DNA from: Wenzhouxiangella marina
GTDB lineage: Bacteria > Pseudomonadota > Gammaproteobacteria > Xanthomonadales > Wenzhouxiangellaceae
Length of the DNA stretch: 64,000 nt
Assembly: GCF_001187785.1 (NCBI RefSeq)
Contig: NZ_CP012154.1
Span: 1,234,501 to 1,298,500, forward strand
Direction: 5' to 3'
Shown here: positions 49,479-58,119 of the stretch, one piece after another
Layout: each line of letters starts with the position of its first letter
Position numbering within the stretch: position 1 is the stretch's first letter
Position numbers and translations under genes: made by a program
The notes under the pieces: model-generated
What the model saw: only the letters and a program-made list of their open reading frames with translations
What the model was told of the DNA's origin: nothing
The model's database searches: none

Positions 49479-49991
49479 ATGAACCATTTCAAGACGATTG
49501 TTCCGGTCGCTTTTCTCACGATGTTCTTTCTTTGCGGCTTGAGTCCCTCTGTCGGAGCCCAGTACTTTGCGGTTCCGCCGGGAGCCCAGGCAATCTCGAA
49601 CCCCTATTGTGGAGCGCCAACGTATCGGGTCTGGAACGAGCCACGCCGAGGCGGAATCAACTTCGTGGGCGGCAACGGGCCCGTGTTCATTACGGTGGCG
49701 CATTCGCTGGGCGCTGGATCGCCCGTTGAGCGTGCGGTTCTGGCGCATGAATGCGGACACGTGGCCCGTAGGCATGGACTCAATTCCGGCTTTTATGGCC
49801 AGATTCGTCAGAAGGAACTCGAAGCCGATTGCTTTGCGGCGAGTATCCTGGCCCAGCGGCGCGATCGCAGCGCTCTGATCGCGTTCCGCCAGATGGTGGG
49901 GTCTTGTGGGACCTTCAGTTCCGGCCCACCAGGCTATCCGACCTGCAACGAACGCCTCTCTACCATCAACCAGTGCGCAGGTGGAATGTGA
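49479..49991 (+). CDS. Small secreted HEXXH metallopeptidase
   Basis: A 170-residue exported protein. After the signal peptide (VAFLTMFFLCGLSPSVGAQ) it contains HECGH (His90, Glu91, His94), the zinc-protease HEXXH motif, and the downstream KELEADCFA (Glu113, Asp117) typical of gluzincins such as M48. Six cysteines suggest disulfides. It is far shorter than M48 membrane proteases and has no TM segments, so it is a minimal periplasmic or secreted form. CTGGAG 6 nt upstream supports the ATG at 49479. Its stop is 2 nt from the next start. Confidence 0.82.
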   Translation: MNHFKTIVPVAFLTMFFLCGLSPSVGAQYFAVPPGAQAISNPYCGAPTYRVWNEPRRGGINFVGGNGPVFITVAHSLGAGSPVERAVLAHECGHVARRHGLNSGFYGQIRQKELEADCFAASILAQRRDRSALIAFRQMVGSCGTFSSGPPGYPTCNERLSTINQCAGGM

Positions 49992-49993
49992 GA

Positions 49994-52069
49994 ATGAAGA
50001 ACTTGATTGCGCTGGGCGGGTCGCTCGCTTTCGGGGTGCTCTTGTCGATGCCAGCGATTGGAATTGCCTGGGGTTCTGAATCCGGTGCCCCGGAGTCGTT
50101 GCCTGCGATTCAACCTCTGTGCGATCGCTGCCCAACGATGGTTCGTATCGAAGGCGGTGACTTTCTGATGGGCAGCCCAAACGACGAGCCCCAAAGCTTC
50201 GAGAACGAGGGTCCGCAACATCCGGTCTCGGTCCGCACGTTCGAGATTTCCCGGACTGAGATCACCTTCGACCAATGGAATTTCTGTGTCGAGCGCGGCG
50301 GTTGTTCGCATCGGCCGGGGGATCGAGGATGGGGGCAGGGCGATCGGCCGGTGATTGATGTCCATCGGGCGGATGTGCAGGAGTACATCGATTGGTTTAG
50401 CGAGTTCACCGGCGATTCCTATCGTCTGCCGAGTGAGGCGGAGTGGGAATACGCGGCCCGAGCAGGCACCACTGGGCGATTCAATACGGGTGACTGCATC
50501 GATTCGGGGCAGGCCAATTTCAAGGCCAGCCAGCCAGCTGAAGGCTGTGCCGCTGGCGAATACCGGAGGCAGACCCTGCCTGTGGGCAGCTTCGAGCCCA
50601 ATGCCTTTGGCCTGTTCGATATGCACGGCAACGTGCGAGAGTGGGTGGCTGACTGCTGGAACGAGCGCTACGAGGGTGCGTCGGTCAGTGGTGAGCCCTG
50701 GATGTCCGGGGATTGCAGCCAGGGCGTCGTCCGCGGTGGTGCCTGGGTGTATACAGGAGACGAACTGCGCAGTGCCCACCGTTCGAGGCTCCGGCGGCAG
50801 CAACGCGATAACTACACGGGCTTCCGCATTGCCAGGAGCCTGGGATTGTGGGAGCGCTGCCCGCTGCCGGAAGACCTGAACGCTTCCACCCTCCGAATTT
50901 ACTTCCCCCTCGGGTCGGAGTTCGTTGCCCTGCTGCCCTCGGCGCTCGTCGAGGAGGACTGTGTACAGCGGGATTTGCTCCGTGCCCGATTGGACGATGA
51001 CAATGCGGCAGCCGTTCGAGCGGTATTGTCCGAATCGCCGATGGGGCCGGCGCTCATCGCGCTGGTGTTTTCCCCATGGCAGGCGCATACGGTGGTCGAA
51101 ACGATGACCCGGGTTCGGGCGGTCGATTCGGCAGCGCTCTGGGAGCTGGTGATTCCTGAAATCTTCCAGCTGCCTGACCTTGACCCGGCGGACTTTCCCA
51201 CGCTGGCCGGTCTGGCGCCGTCCGATCCCACCCTTGCGCTCGCGTATCTGCAGAATTTCGCGCGCCGGACCCGAGGGGCGGTCTGGTTTCGGGCGAGTTC
51301 GGATTTGATCAAGGAAGCGCCTCGAGTGGTGGTCGAGCGCGATCCAGATGAGGCGGAGCTGGAAGTCGACCTTGCTGCGCTGGAAGGATGGCTGGATCGG
51401 CAGTCAAGCGAGTTCCTGGATGCCTTCATTGCGCGCCTGGATCGCGAGAATCGGGCTGGATTGCCCGCCCTTGTATCTCCCGAGTCCCTAACGGAGGAGG
51501 GCTACCTGCGCGTCTATCGTTCCGCGCTGGAGGAGTCCGTATCCGTCCCCGAGAACTGGCGGCAGCATTTCCTCGACAATCTGTCGGAATGGATCGTCCA
51601 GGCCCTCCCTGCGGCGCTGACTGGGCCGGAATTGTGGAGTGAGACCGCCTTGCGCCAGCTCGACTCGGGTGGGCCCAATCTGGCCTTGATCGCGATGATC
51701 CTGGAGCAGCTACCGATGGACGATCTGGAGTTGGCGATGGAGCGCATGGCGGCATCGTCGGCAACGGGCGTGCAACGAATGGGATTGTTGATCGGTCTCC
51801 TGCGAGGGCCTTCCGCCGATCGGCTCGACCGCGTGCTGGCGGAAGTCATGGAGGCGGAGACCCTGGCACTGGTGATCCGGCCGCAGGGCTTTTGGGGTGT
51901 GCTGTCAGCGGTCGTGCAGGACGACCCGGAATCGAGCGGCCTGCAGTCCGTGCTGGCGGCGTCTGCCTGCGAAGATATTGACGTACTTATGGAGCGATTT
52001 GGCCGTGCGTATCCCGAAGCAGCGCCGCCGGCCTTGCTGGCTGCTCGGGCAGAAGCGTGCGCTCGCTAG
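49994..52069 (+). CDS. Exported FGE-fold protein with helical C-terminal half
   Basis: A 691-residue protein with signal peptide (LGGSLAFGVLLSMPAIGIAWG). Residues 40-285 form an FGE/SUMF-like domain (CPTMVRIEGGDFLMGSP, YRLPSEAEWEYAARAG, MHGNVREWVADCWNE, VVRGGAW, YTGFRIARS) closely related to the K1/K3/K4 tips but without a kinase. The catalytic Cys pair of FGE is missing. The remaining about 400 residues are helical, with no family recognised. By analogy with TagR, a periplasmic FGE-fold activator of the T6SS kinase PpkA, this could be a free periplasmic partner or competitor of the kinase tips (inference). Confidence 0.82.
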   Translation: MKNLIALGGSLAFGVLLSMPAIGIAWGSESGAPESLPAIQPLCDRCPTMVRIEGGDFLMGSPNDEPQSFENEGPQHPVSVRTFEISRTEITFDQWNFCVERGGCSHRPGDRGWGQGDRPVIDVHRADVQEYIDWFSEFTGDSYRLPSEAEWEYAARAGTTGRFNTGDCIDSGQANFKASQPAEGCAAGEYRRQTLPVGSFEPNAFGLFDMHGNVREWVADCWNERYEGASVSGEPWMSGDCSQGVVRGGAWVYTGDELRSAHRSRLRRQQRDNYTGFRIARSLGLWERCPLPEDLNASTLRIYFPLGSEFVALLPSALVEEDCVQRDLLRARLDDDNAAAVRAVLSESPMGPALIALVFSPWQAHTVVETMTRVRAVDSAALWELVIPEIFQLPDLDPADFPTLAGLAPSDPTLALAYLQNFARRTRGAVWFRASSDLIKEAPRVVVERDPDEAELEVDLAALEGWLDRQSSEFLDAFIARLDRENRAGLPALVSPESLTEEGYLRVYRSALEESVSVPENWRQHFLDNLSEWIVQALPAALTGPELWSETALRQLDSGGPNLALIAMILEQLPMDDLELAMERMAASSATGVQRMGLLIGLLRGPSADRLDRVLAEVMEAETLALVIRPQGFWGVLSAVVQDDPESSGLQSVLAASACEDIDVLMERFGRAYPEAAPPALLAARAEACAR

Positions 52070-52081
52070 TAGCTGTGCGCA

Positions 52082-52834
52082 CTAGAACCAGATCGAACAG
52101 TGTGGACTGGCGCTGGCGTCGATGCGCACTCGGCGCAGCTCGGCCAGGCGATCGCCGAGGCCTAGCTCCTCCGGTGCGCCCCAGCCGAACAAGGACCGCA
52201 GTGGTGATCGAGTCTGGCGGTAGTAGTCGCAGAGAAAGGGCTGCCAGATCTCGTTGTCCTTCTGGGCCAGGTCCTGCATCGCAAAGCGGCGCTCGGGATA
52301 GCCACTGCGCTGAATGGCGTCGATCAGGGCCACGATGGCCGCCGGCTGCGCTGACCAGGCGAGCAGGCTCTTGGCCTGGTCATCGAGGGTTCCTAGTGAG
52401 GCCTTGTGGCGCTGAATGAAGAGTTCAACAGCGGAGTTGTGACCGGCCATGAGCAGTTCGGACAGGATTGACAGGGCGATGCGGTCATCGCCGCTGTTCC
52501 GGGCCAGGGTCAACCAGGCCTCGGGGGAGATGGCCTCTCGCTCGAGGGATTGGGCGACCAGATCCGTCAGGCGATCACCGGGTTCGGACCAGCAGGAAGC
52601 GGGAAGGGCCAGGGCCGCAGTCGGCGCTCGGTAGGTCTGCAGAATGACCTCGCGCCTGCCATGCAGTAACGCGTCGCAGTCGGCTTCTTCCGCGCTTCGG
52701 ATGCAGGCTGATGTGAAACCCAGCGGGTCGGGAGCGCTGCAATCGACCCATGCCATGTCGAGCGGGCTTGAGCGATTGCAGGCAGACAGGAACAGCAGGG
52801 CAATGATTGGCAGGGCGGTTTGAAATCGAATCAT
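52082..52834 (-). CDS. Lipoprotein of unknown function (250 aa)
   Basis: A signal peptide with lipobox LSAC (Cys19) precedes a mature part with seven further cysteines and helical, repeat-like segments (EAWLTLARNSGDDRIALSILSELL, SAVELFIQRHKASL), possibly Sel1/TPR-like. No family recognised. It is transcribed against its neighbours, ending 12 nt from the end of the FGE-fold gene, and its upstream region is shared with the divergent DUF3142-like gene. Confidence 0.72.
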   Translation of the reverse strand: MIRFQTALPIIALLFLSACNRSSPLDMAWVDCSAPDPLGFTSACIRSAEEADCDALLHGRREVILQTYRAPTAALALPASCWSEPGDRLTDLVAQSLEREAISPEAWLTLARNSGDDRIALSILSELLMAGHNSAVELFIQRHKASLGTLDDQAKSLLAWSAQPAAIVALIDAIQRSGYPERRFAMQDLAQKDNEIWQPFLCDYYRQTRSPLRSLFGWGAPEELGLGDRLAELRRVRIDASASPHCSIWF

Positions 52835-52939
52835 TGGGCAAGTCGTCCTGTGGCTACTCCGGATTGTTCATGGCCTGGGGGCGTCGCAGCCAGTCAGGTC
52901 ATGAATAATCCGGGGAATCGCGGCAACGCGGAGGAAATG

Positions 52940-54181
52940 ATGACACAGAATCGGAGCCGGCCGAATTCGAGCGCCTTCGCTCCTGCACGATCGAACTTGC
53001 GGCTGGCGTCTCTGTTGCTGTTTCTCGTGCTTGGAGGCTGCCAACCCCGGCCGATCGACTGGCAGCAGGATGTTTACATCTGGCAGCGCAACTGGAGCGA
53101 ATCGATTGCGCAGTCGATCGGCGGCCTCAGTCGGGAGATCGGGCGCCATCGCGTGCTGGTCGCGCAGTGGGGGGCAGGGCAGCCCGACTTCCATCTCGAT
53201 CTGGCGGGGGTGATGGCGACCTTGTCCGGTCGCGACATGGTCCCGGTGCTCAGGCTTGACGGGACCCGTCTGCCCGTCAGTCCGCAGCAGGCTCTCGATT
53301 CTGCGGTTGAAATCGTCGCGGTTCTGCGCCGGGCGGGTGTCCGGGTATCGGCGCTGGAAATCGACCATGACACGGCGACTGCGGCGGTCGGTGATTACGC
53401 GGACTGGCTTGCCGAGCTGCGCCGTCGGCTCCCGGTGGATCTGGATCTATGGATCACGGCATTGCCGGACTGGCGCCATTCGCCGGACATCGAGCGGTTG
53501 CTCGGTGCGGTCGACGTCTACACGCTTCAGGTCCATGCCGTCGATGCCAGTCACGATGGACTGATGGATCAGGCGGTGGCGCGCGACTGGGTTCGGGCGT
53601 TCTCCATGCGCTTCGAGACGCCGTTTTTCGTGGCGCTACCCACCTATCAGCTGCGAGCCGGTCTGGAATCGGATGGCAGCCTGCGCTTTCTGGAGGCCGA
53701 AGCGGCCGTCCCCGCTCGCGCCGCCAACGAGCGTTGGCTGTTCATGCCGCCTCAGGCTCTGGGGCGCTGGATATCCGAGTTGCGGCAGGAATCACTTCCG
53801 AATCTGCGTGGCCTGGCCTGGTTCAGGTTGCCCAGCGAGCGAGACCGGGCCAATCTCGGCATCGAGACCCTGAATGCCCTGATCGAAGGGCAGGAAGTCG
53901 TGGTCGAGATGGATTTGATCGCCCGCCCGGTTCGTGAGGGTGGCCGAACCTATGATCTGGCCTGGATCAACCATGGGCCACACGATGGGGCCTGGCCCCA
54001 TGAAGCCACCTTGCCTGCCGGATGTGGCGCCGGACAGGGTGCAAACGGTTTCGAGATGGATGCCCGCTCGGGCCGCCTGGCGCATGACCAGCCGGGGCTG
54101 TTGCGGGTCGGCGAGCAAATCGGTGCGGGCTGGGTCCGCTGTACAGAAGGATGGGAGGCGTTGGATGAACAAGAAGACTGA
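52940..54181 (+). CDS. DUF3142-like lipoprotein
   Basis: A 413-residue lipoprotein (lipobox LGGC, Cys34). The N-terminal domain has a TIM-barrel-like pattern typical of DUF3142: QDVYIWQRNWSESI, VPVLRLDGTRLP, ALEIDHDTA, LDLWITALPDW, VDVYTLQVHAVDA and RGLAWFRLPSE. Such domains look like glycoside-hydrolase relatives; activity is unknown. The C-terminal 80 residues form a beta-rich appendage with two cysteines. GGAGG 5 nt before the ATG at 52940 decides the start. It overlaps the next gene by 17 nt, so the two are coupled. Confidence 0.82.
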   Translation: MTQNRSRPNSSAFAPARSNLRLASLLLFLVLGGCQPRPIDWQQDVYIWQRNWSESIAQSIGGLSREIGRHRVLVAQWGAGQPDFHLDLAGVMATLSGRDMVPVLRLDGTRLPVSPQQALDSAVEIVAVLRRAGVRVSALEIDHDTATAAVGDYADWLAELRRRLPVDLDLWITALPDWRHSPDIERLLGAVDVYTLQVHAVDASHDGLMDQAVARDWVRAFSMRFETPFFVALPTYQLRAGLESDGSLRFLEAEAAVPARAANERWLFMPPQALGRWISELRQESLPNLRGLAWFRLPSERDRANLGIETLNALIEGQEVVVEMDLIARPVREGGRTYDLAWINHGPHDGAWPHEATLPAGCGAGQGANGFEMDARSGRLAHDQPGLLRVGEQIGAGWVRCTEGWEALDEQED

Positions 54182-56261
54182 ATGGACCGTTCAAGTCGCA
54201 ATCGCAGTGGTCTGCTGGCTGGTCACGGCTTCCGTGGGCCTGGCCTGCGGGCCCTACTACGGATCGGGCCTGCTGCAGGACCGCGAGCGAGCCTTGCTCT
54301 CTCTCGAGGATGGCAGCTTCGCCGCTGAAGCACCGTTGCTGGTGCCGCCGCCCGAAGGCTTGCCCAGGGAGGCGGAGACGATCGAACGGGAAGCACTCGA
54401 TCGGCGCTGGCTATCGGCTGAACAGCGGGTCCTGGTGACTCGTCTGCGCGAGCTCGAGTCCGCTGAACAAGCCTATGCGCAGGGTGATGCTCTACCCGAA
54501 GCAATTCGAGCCTACACGGCTGGCGCAGTCGCCTGGTATGCCGACGATCTTCCTGCGGCCAAGCACTGGTTCACCCGGGCGGCGGAACAGTCACCCGCAT
54601 CGAACGACCCCTGGCCCCTGATGGGCGAATACATGCTCGCGCGCGTCAACAAACAGCTGCTGATCTGGCCTGCGGAGCGCTGGGATTTCGATGATGAAGC
54701 GGCCTTGGCCGAGCGTCAGGCTCTGGCAGAAGCTGCCGTGGCCGGCTTCGAGCGCGTCCGGGATCGTGTCCGCGCCGGTGAAATCGATCCCCTGGGTCTG
54801 AGTGTCGGTAGCCTGGGCGAGCAGGCGGGCGTCCACGACGAGCTTGGCCAGCTTCAGGAACAGATCCTGCTCTACGCTCAGCAGGCGGCGCTGGGGAGCC
54901 ACGCGGGTCGTACGTCCTTGCTTTTTCTGGCGCGTTGGATACGCATCGGCCCGGATCGGCTCGATGAGGCATTGGCAACTGACGTCGGCCTGGATCTGAT
55001 GGTGTTGTTCGCCTACACGCATTTCCCATCGCGGGTGGGGCCGAACTCCTCCGAGACCTGGCGTGCCTACAGCGATTTCGGTATGGGGCGGCCGGGCCCG
55101 GGCAGTCTGCAAACGGTCGATGTGCTGGCGCGCATCCTGGACCGTGTCGAGGCGCTGCCGGCCGAGCAATGGCCCGCCACCGATCGCCTGGCCGCCCTGC
55201 TGTACCGGCAGGGGCATTACGACTGGGCCGAGCGGGCGGTGGCCGGCGCCGATGGCCCGCTGGCCGACTGGGTTCGTGCCAAACTGTCTTTGCGCGCCGA
55301 TCGCCCCGAGCAGGCGGCCGAGTATTTCCAGCTCGCCATGCGTGGCTTCGAGGGCGTCCAGTGGGATCGAAACAGTTTCCACCAACGGCACGCAGATCCG
55401 TCCTGTCTGATTGCCGCCGAGGCCGGTTTGCTGGCCCTCAGTCGCGACGAACTGACCAGCGGCTTCGAGCTGATGGTCGCGGCAGGCCCGCGCAACTGGC
55501 TGGACGCGGCCTACCTGGCGGAGTATGTGCTGACCCTCGATGAGCTTCAGGCGGCCGTGGACAGGATGCCGGCACCGAGCGTCGATTTCGATGAAGCAGA
55601 CCCCGAAGCGGAGTTCGACCCCGACTGGCCCTTCTACGGCACACCGGCACGCGATGTCCACACCGCCGCGCACTATCTGCTGGCCCGACGCTTGATGCGC
55701 GAAGGGCGCTACGAGGAGGCGATCGGATATTTTCCGTGGGCCGTTTCGCGTGAGCACGCCCAGCGCTACGCCGAGCTGATGACACCCGTGTCGGGGGAGA
55801 GCGAGCTCCAGCGTGCACAGCGCCTGTTCGAGGCCGCTCGCATGACCCGCTTGTACGGTCTGCGCCTGCTGGGTTGGGAGACCGAGCCGGATTATGCGGC
55901 CTATGGGGCCAACTTCCGTCTCGACACCGGTGTCGCCGAAGTGCTGTCCACCTTCGAAGATCCGGCCCAGCGCGCCTGGATGGCACAACGCGAGATCGAG
56001 GGCGTGGAAAGCGGTCGCATCCGCATGGGCGAGCGCTACAGCTATCGATACGCCGCCTCGGAACTGGCCGATCAGGCGGCCGACCATCTCCCTCCGGAAT
56101 CGGAAACCTTCGCGGCCGTGCTCTGCCACGCCACGCGCTGGTTGCTGCTCCGAAATTCCGAGGTCGCGCTCCGCTACTACCGCCGCTATCGCGAAGAGGG
56201 ACAGCCGGTCGAATGGCAGGACCGGTTCGGCCAGGACTGCCCCGAGCCTGATTGGGGTTGA
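54165..56261 (+). CDS. Large secreted helical-repeat protein
   Basis: A 698-residue exported protein. The signal peptide ends at GLACGPYYG, where Cys could be lipidated although the lipobox is weak. The mature part is helical-repeat rich (e.g. AIRAYTAGAVAWYADDLPAAKHWFTRAAEQSP and RPEQAAEYFQLAMRGF), consistent with TPR-like repeats. The CGPYY start and partner relationship resemble a two-gene unit with the upstream DUF3142-like lipoprotein, whose end overlaps this start by 17 nt. GGGAGGCG lies upstream of the ATG at 54165. Function unknown; perhaps a scaffold. Confidence 0.78.
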   Translation: MNKKTEWTVQVAIAVVCWLVTASVGLACGPYYGSGLLQDRERALLSLEDGSFAAEAPLLVPPPEGLPREAETIEREALDRRWLSAEQRVLVTRLRELESAEQAYAQGDALPEAIRAYTAGAVAWYADDLPAAKHWFTRAAEQSPASNDPWPLMGEYMLARVNKQLLIWPAERWDFDDEAALAERQALAEAAVAGFERVRDRVRAGEIDPLGLSVGSLGEQAGVHDELGQLQEQILLYAQQAALGSHAGRTSLLFLARWIRIGPDRLDEALATDVGLDLMVLFAYTHFPSRVGPNSSETWRAYSDFGMGRPGPGSLQTVDVLARILDRVEALPAEQWPATDRLAALLYRQGHYDWAERAVAGADGPLADWVRAKLSLRADRPEQAAEYFQLAMRGFEGVQWDRNSFHQRHADPSCLIAAEAGLLALSRDELTSGFELMVAAGPRNWLDAAYLAEYVLTLDELQAAVDRMPAPSVDFDEADPEAEFDPDWPFYGTPARDVHTAAHYLLARRLMREGRYEEAIGYFPWAVSREHAQRYAELMTPVSGESELQRAQRLFEAARMTRLYGLRLLGWETEPDYAAYGANFRLDTGVAEVLSTFEDPAQRAWMAQREIEGVESGRIRMGERYSYRYAASELADQAADHLPPESETFAAVLCHATRWLLLRNSEVALRYYRRYREEGQPVEWQDRFGQDCPEPDWG

Positions 56262-56490
56262 TCAATCCGATTTTCACCCCTGGCAATGACTGGTCGCTTC
56301 ATTGGTGAAACTCAGCCGGCTCACCCAATTGGGGGTGGTGATGGTTCCCTTGCCGGGTCAGGATTGCTTCTCGACCGCCGATCAGGCGTGCGAGTGAGGC
56401 TCCGTCGGCCCCAAAGGCTCGATGGCTCGCTTGTGCCTGGCTCGGGCTGCGTATCTCGAAGCATGTTGGAATCGAAGGAGCGGAAGGGGA

Positions 56491-56826
56491 ATGACGATGT
56501 TTGGACTGAAAGACCTGACCAGAGCATTGGTGGTAGCGATCTGTCTGGTTGCGCTTTCCGGCTGTGCGGCCGTGGGCGCGACCTTGAACTTCATCGCCGA
56601 AGTGGGTGAATGCTATGCCGGGGTGGATTGCGTAATGGATGATGGCGGTTTCGACGGAGTGACCAGTGATGACGGTTCCTCCGCGGCCTACTATCAATCA
56701 GCCTATGGCTCCGGCAATCAGAGCTCCAGCTCAGGAGGCGCGCCATTGAACTGCCCGGCGGGGACCCGAAAGTGCTGCAGTGTCGGGCGGGGCTGCTATT
56801 GCGGGCGTTGTACCGCGAGTCAGTAG
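56491..56826 (+). CDS. Small Cys-rich lipoprotein
   Basis: A 111-residue lipoprotein with lipobox ALSGC (Cys25). The mature region has a Ser/Gly/Gln-rich linker (YYQSAYGSGNQSSSSGG) and a C-terminal tail with six cysteines (LNCPAGTRKCC, GCYCGRC). The tail recalls the six-Cys tail of kinase K5. AAGGGGA precedes both the ATG at 56491 and one at 56497. The 229 bp upstream hold no gene that I can support. Confidence 0.7.
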   Translation: MTMFGLKDLTRALVVAICLVALSGCAAVGATLNFIAEVGECYAGVDCVMDDGGFDGVTSDDGSSAAYYQSAYGSGNQSSSSGGAPLNCPAGTRKCCSVGRGCYCGRCTASQ

Positions 56827-56909
56827 CGGGCAGGCCGAAGATGGAAGTGCTTCGGTAGTGCATGGCCGGCCTCGGTCCCGGCGCGGCTGCAGTGGTTCGC
56901 TGCTTTCAG

Positions 56910-58016
56910 TCAAATTCTGTTAACTAGCGTTCTGCTCAGCCGCGCTTGCTTGAATTCAAGCGCTACGGATCCATCACAGCGCGCCTCCAGTACTCGGGCC
57001 AGAATCTGTGGCGCCGAGCAAAGCGTGAAAAGAGCGCCTTCCTCTAGCGATTCTCCGGATCCGCTGACCGCCGTGATGTCTGCTTGCGCCGATGCAACGC
57101 TTCGAGCCCGGAGCTGATCTTCCTTCAGCCATTTGCCTTCGAAGCACAGGCCGAAATTGGTTTCGATCAGAAAGAAGTCCTCTTGTTTCGGATCCTTGGC
57201 GTCGGCCCGGTAGACGCGGCACGGCTCCCAGAACAGGCCGTTGAACCATTCGTGGTCGCAGTCGCCTTCGGATGGCGTCGACTGGCTGGGGTCGTAGGTG
57301 ATCATGCTCGCCGGACCGGTGCCGGCAAAGTTGCATCGTCCGCCATAGGACTCGAGAAAGGCTTGGGGATCGTCGAGGAATCCTTTCAGGCCTGCCTGGG
57401 TGCCGACAGCGCGATCATAGAGTGCCAGCAAGGCCCGCTGCGAGAAGTTCAGGGGTTCGTCTGAATTCAGTCGCGCCAGCGGATCGGCCTCGTCGTCGAA
57501 CTGCACCAATGCGTTGAGGTTCTGAAGTGCCTTCGTGTAGGCCAGCAAGGGCGGCGAGCTAGCCCAGTCAGGGTTGTCGAGGCTGCGGGCGGTGGTTCGC
57601 GTGGGTTCGGTCGGGTCCAGCCAGGCGCGGCCCTGGGGGTCGATCCAGATATCCGTGGCGGCGGTGGAGGTGCCCGCCAGTTGCTCGTGGACGAGCAGCG
57701 AGCGAAGCTGGACCATCCGTTGGTCTCGCGGGGGAAGATGCACCAGTGGTTGGAAATCGCTTTCGTAGGTCAGCAGGATCTGCTGTCTTGCCGGTTCGAA
57801 CAAGCCGCCGGTCGGCATCAATTCGGCGAGCAAGCCGGGACGGCGCTCGGTTCTGCGGATTTCGTTGAAGAGCTCCTGACCCAGCATCGCTCGAGGCAGA
57901 CCAAGCGGGTCGGACAGGCGACCGAAGTATCGTTGGCCGCCCTTGCTCAGCCTGACCCAGGACCAGCGGCCAGTGTGATGGACCATTTCATCGACCGTGT
58001 ACTTTCCAAGCCGCAT
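56910..58016 (-). CDS. Unknown protein, possible kinase-like (pseudokinase) fold
   Basis: No family recognised with confidence. A 368-residue cytoplasmic protein. The N-terminus (MRLGKYTVDEMVHHTGRW then YFGRLSDPLG) has the spacing of a kinase N-lobe without a P-loop glycine string, and a central segment (VHEQLAGTSTAATDIWIDPQG then AWLDPTEPT) resembles a decayed catalytic/DFG region (H-x-D and DFG missing). The C-terminal third is beta-rich with Cys residues. If homologous, it is a catalytically dead relative of the kinases. It is transcribed convergently with the small lipoprotein. Confidence 0.6.
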   Translation of the reverse strand: MRLGKYTVDEMVHHTGRWSWVRLSKGGQRYFGRLSDPLGLPRAMLGQELFNEIRRTERRPGLLAELMPTGGLFEPARQQILLTYESDFQPLVHLPPRDQRMVQLRSLLVHEQLAGTSTAATDIWIDPQGRAWLDPTEPTRTTARSLDNPDWASSPPLLAYTKALQNLNALVQFDDEADPLARLNSDEPLNFSQRALLALYDRAVGTQAGLKGFLDDPQAFLESYGGRCNFAGTGPASMITYDPSQSTPSEGDCDHEWFNGLFWEPCRVYRADAKDPKQEDFFLIETNFGLCFEGKWLKEDQLRARSVASAQADITAVSGSGESLEEGALFTLCSAPQILARVLEARCDGSVALEFKQARLSRTLVNRI

Positions 58017-58119
58017 TGGCTATGTCTCCCCGTGGTCGGTTGTGGCGTGCACTTCTTATTTGCCACTGCACTGAGCAAGCCGCGATCGGGTCGGCCGGGC
58101 TGAGCATGGCATGAGCAAA

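Noticed and set aside
56262-56490. Short coding frame before the small lipoprotein
   Set aside because: Frames of about 60-100 codons exist but have no ribosome site or protein-like pattern; treated as non-coding.
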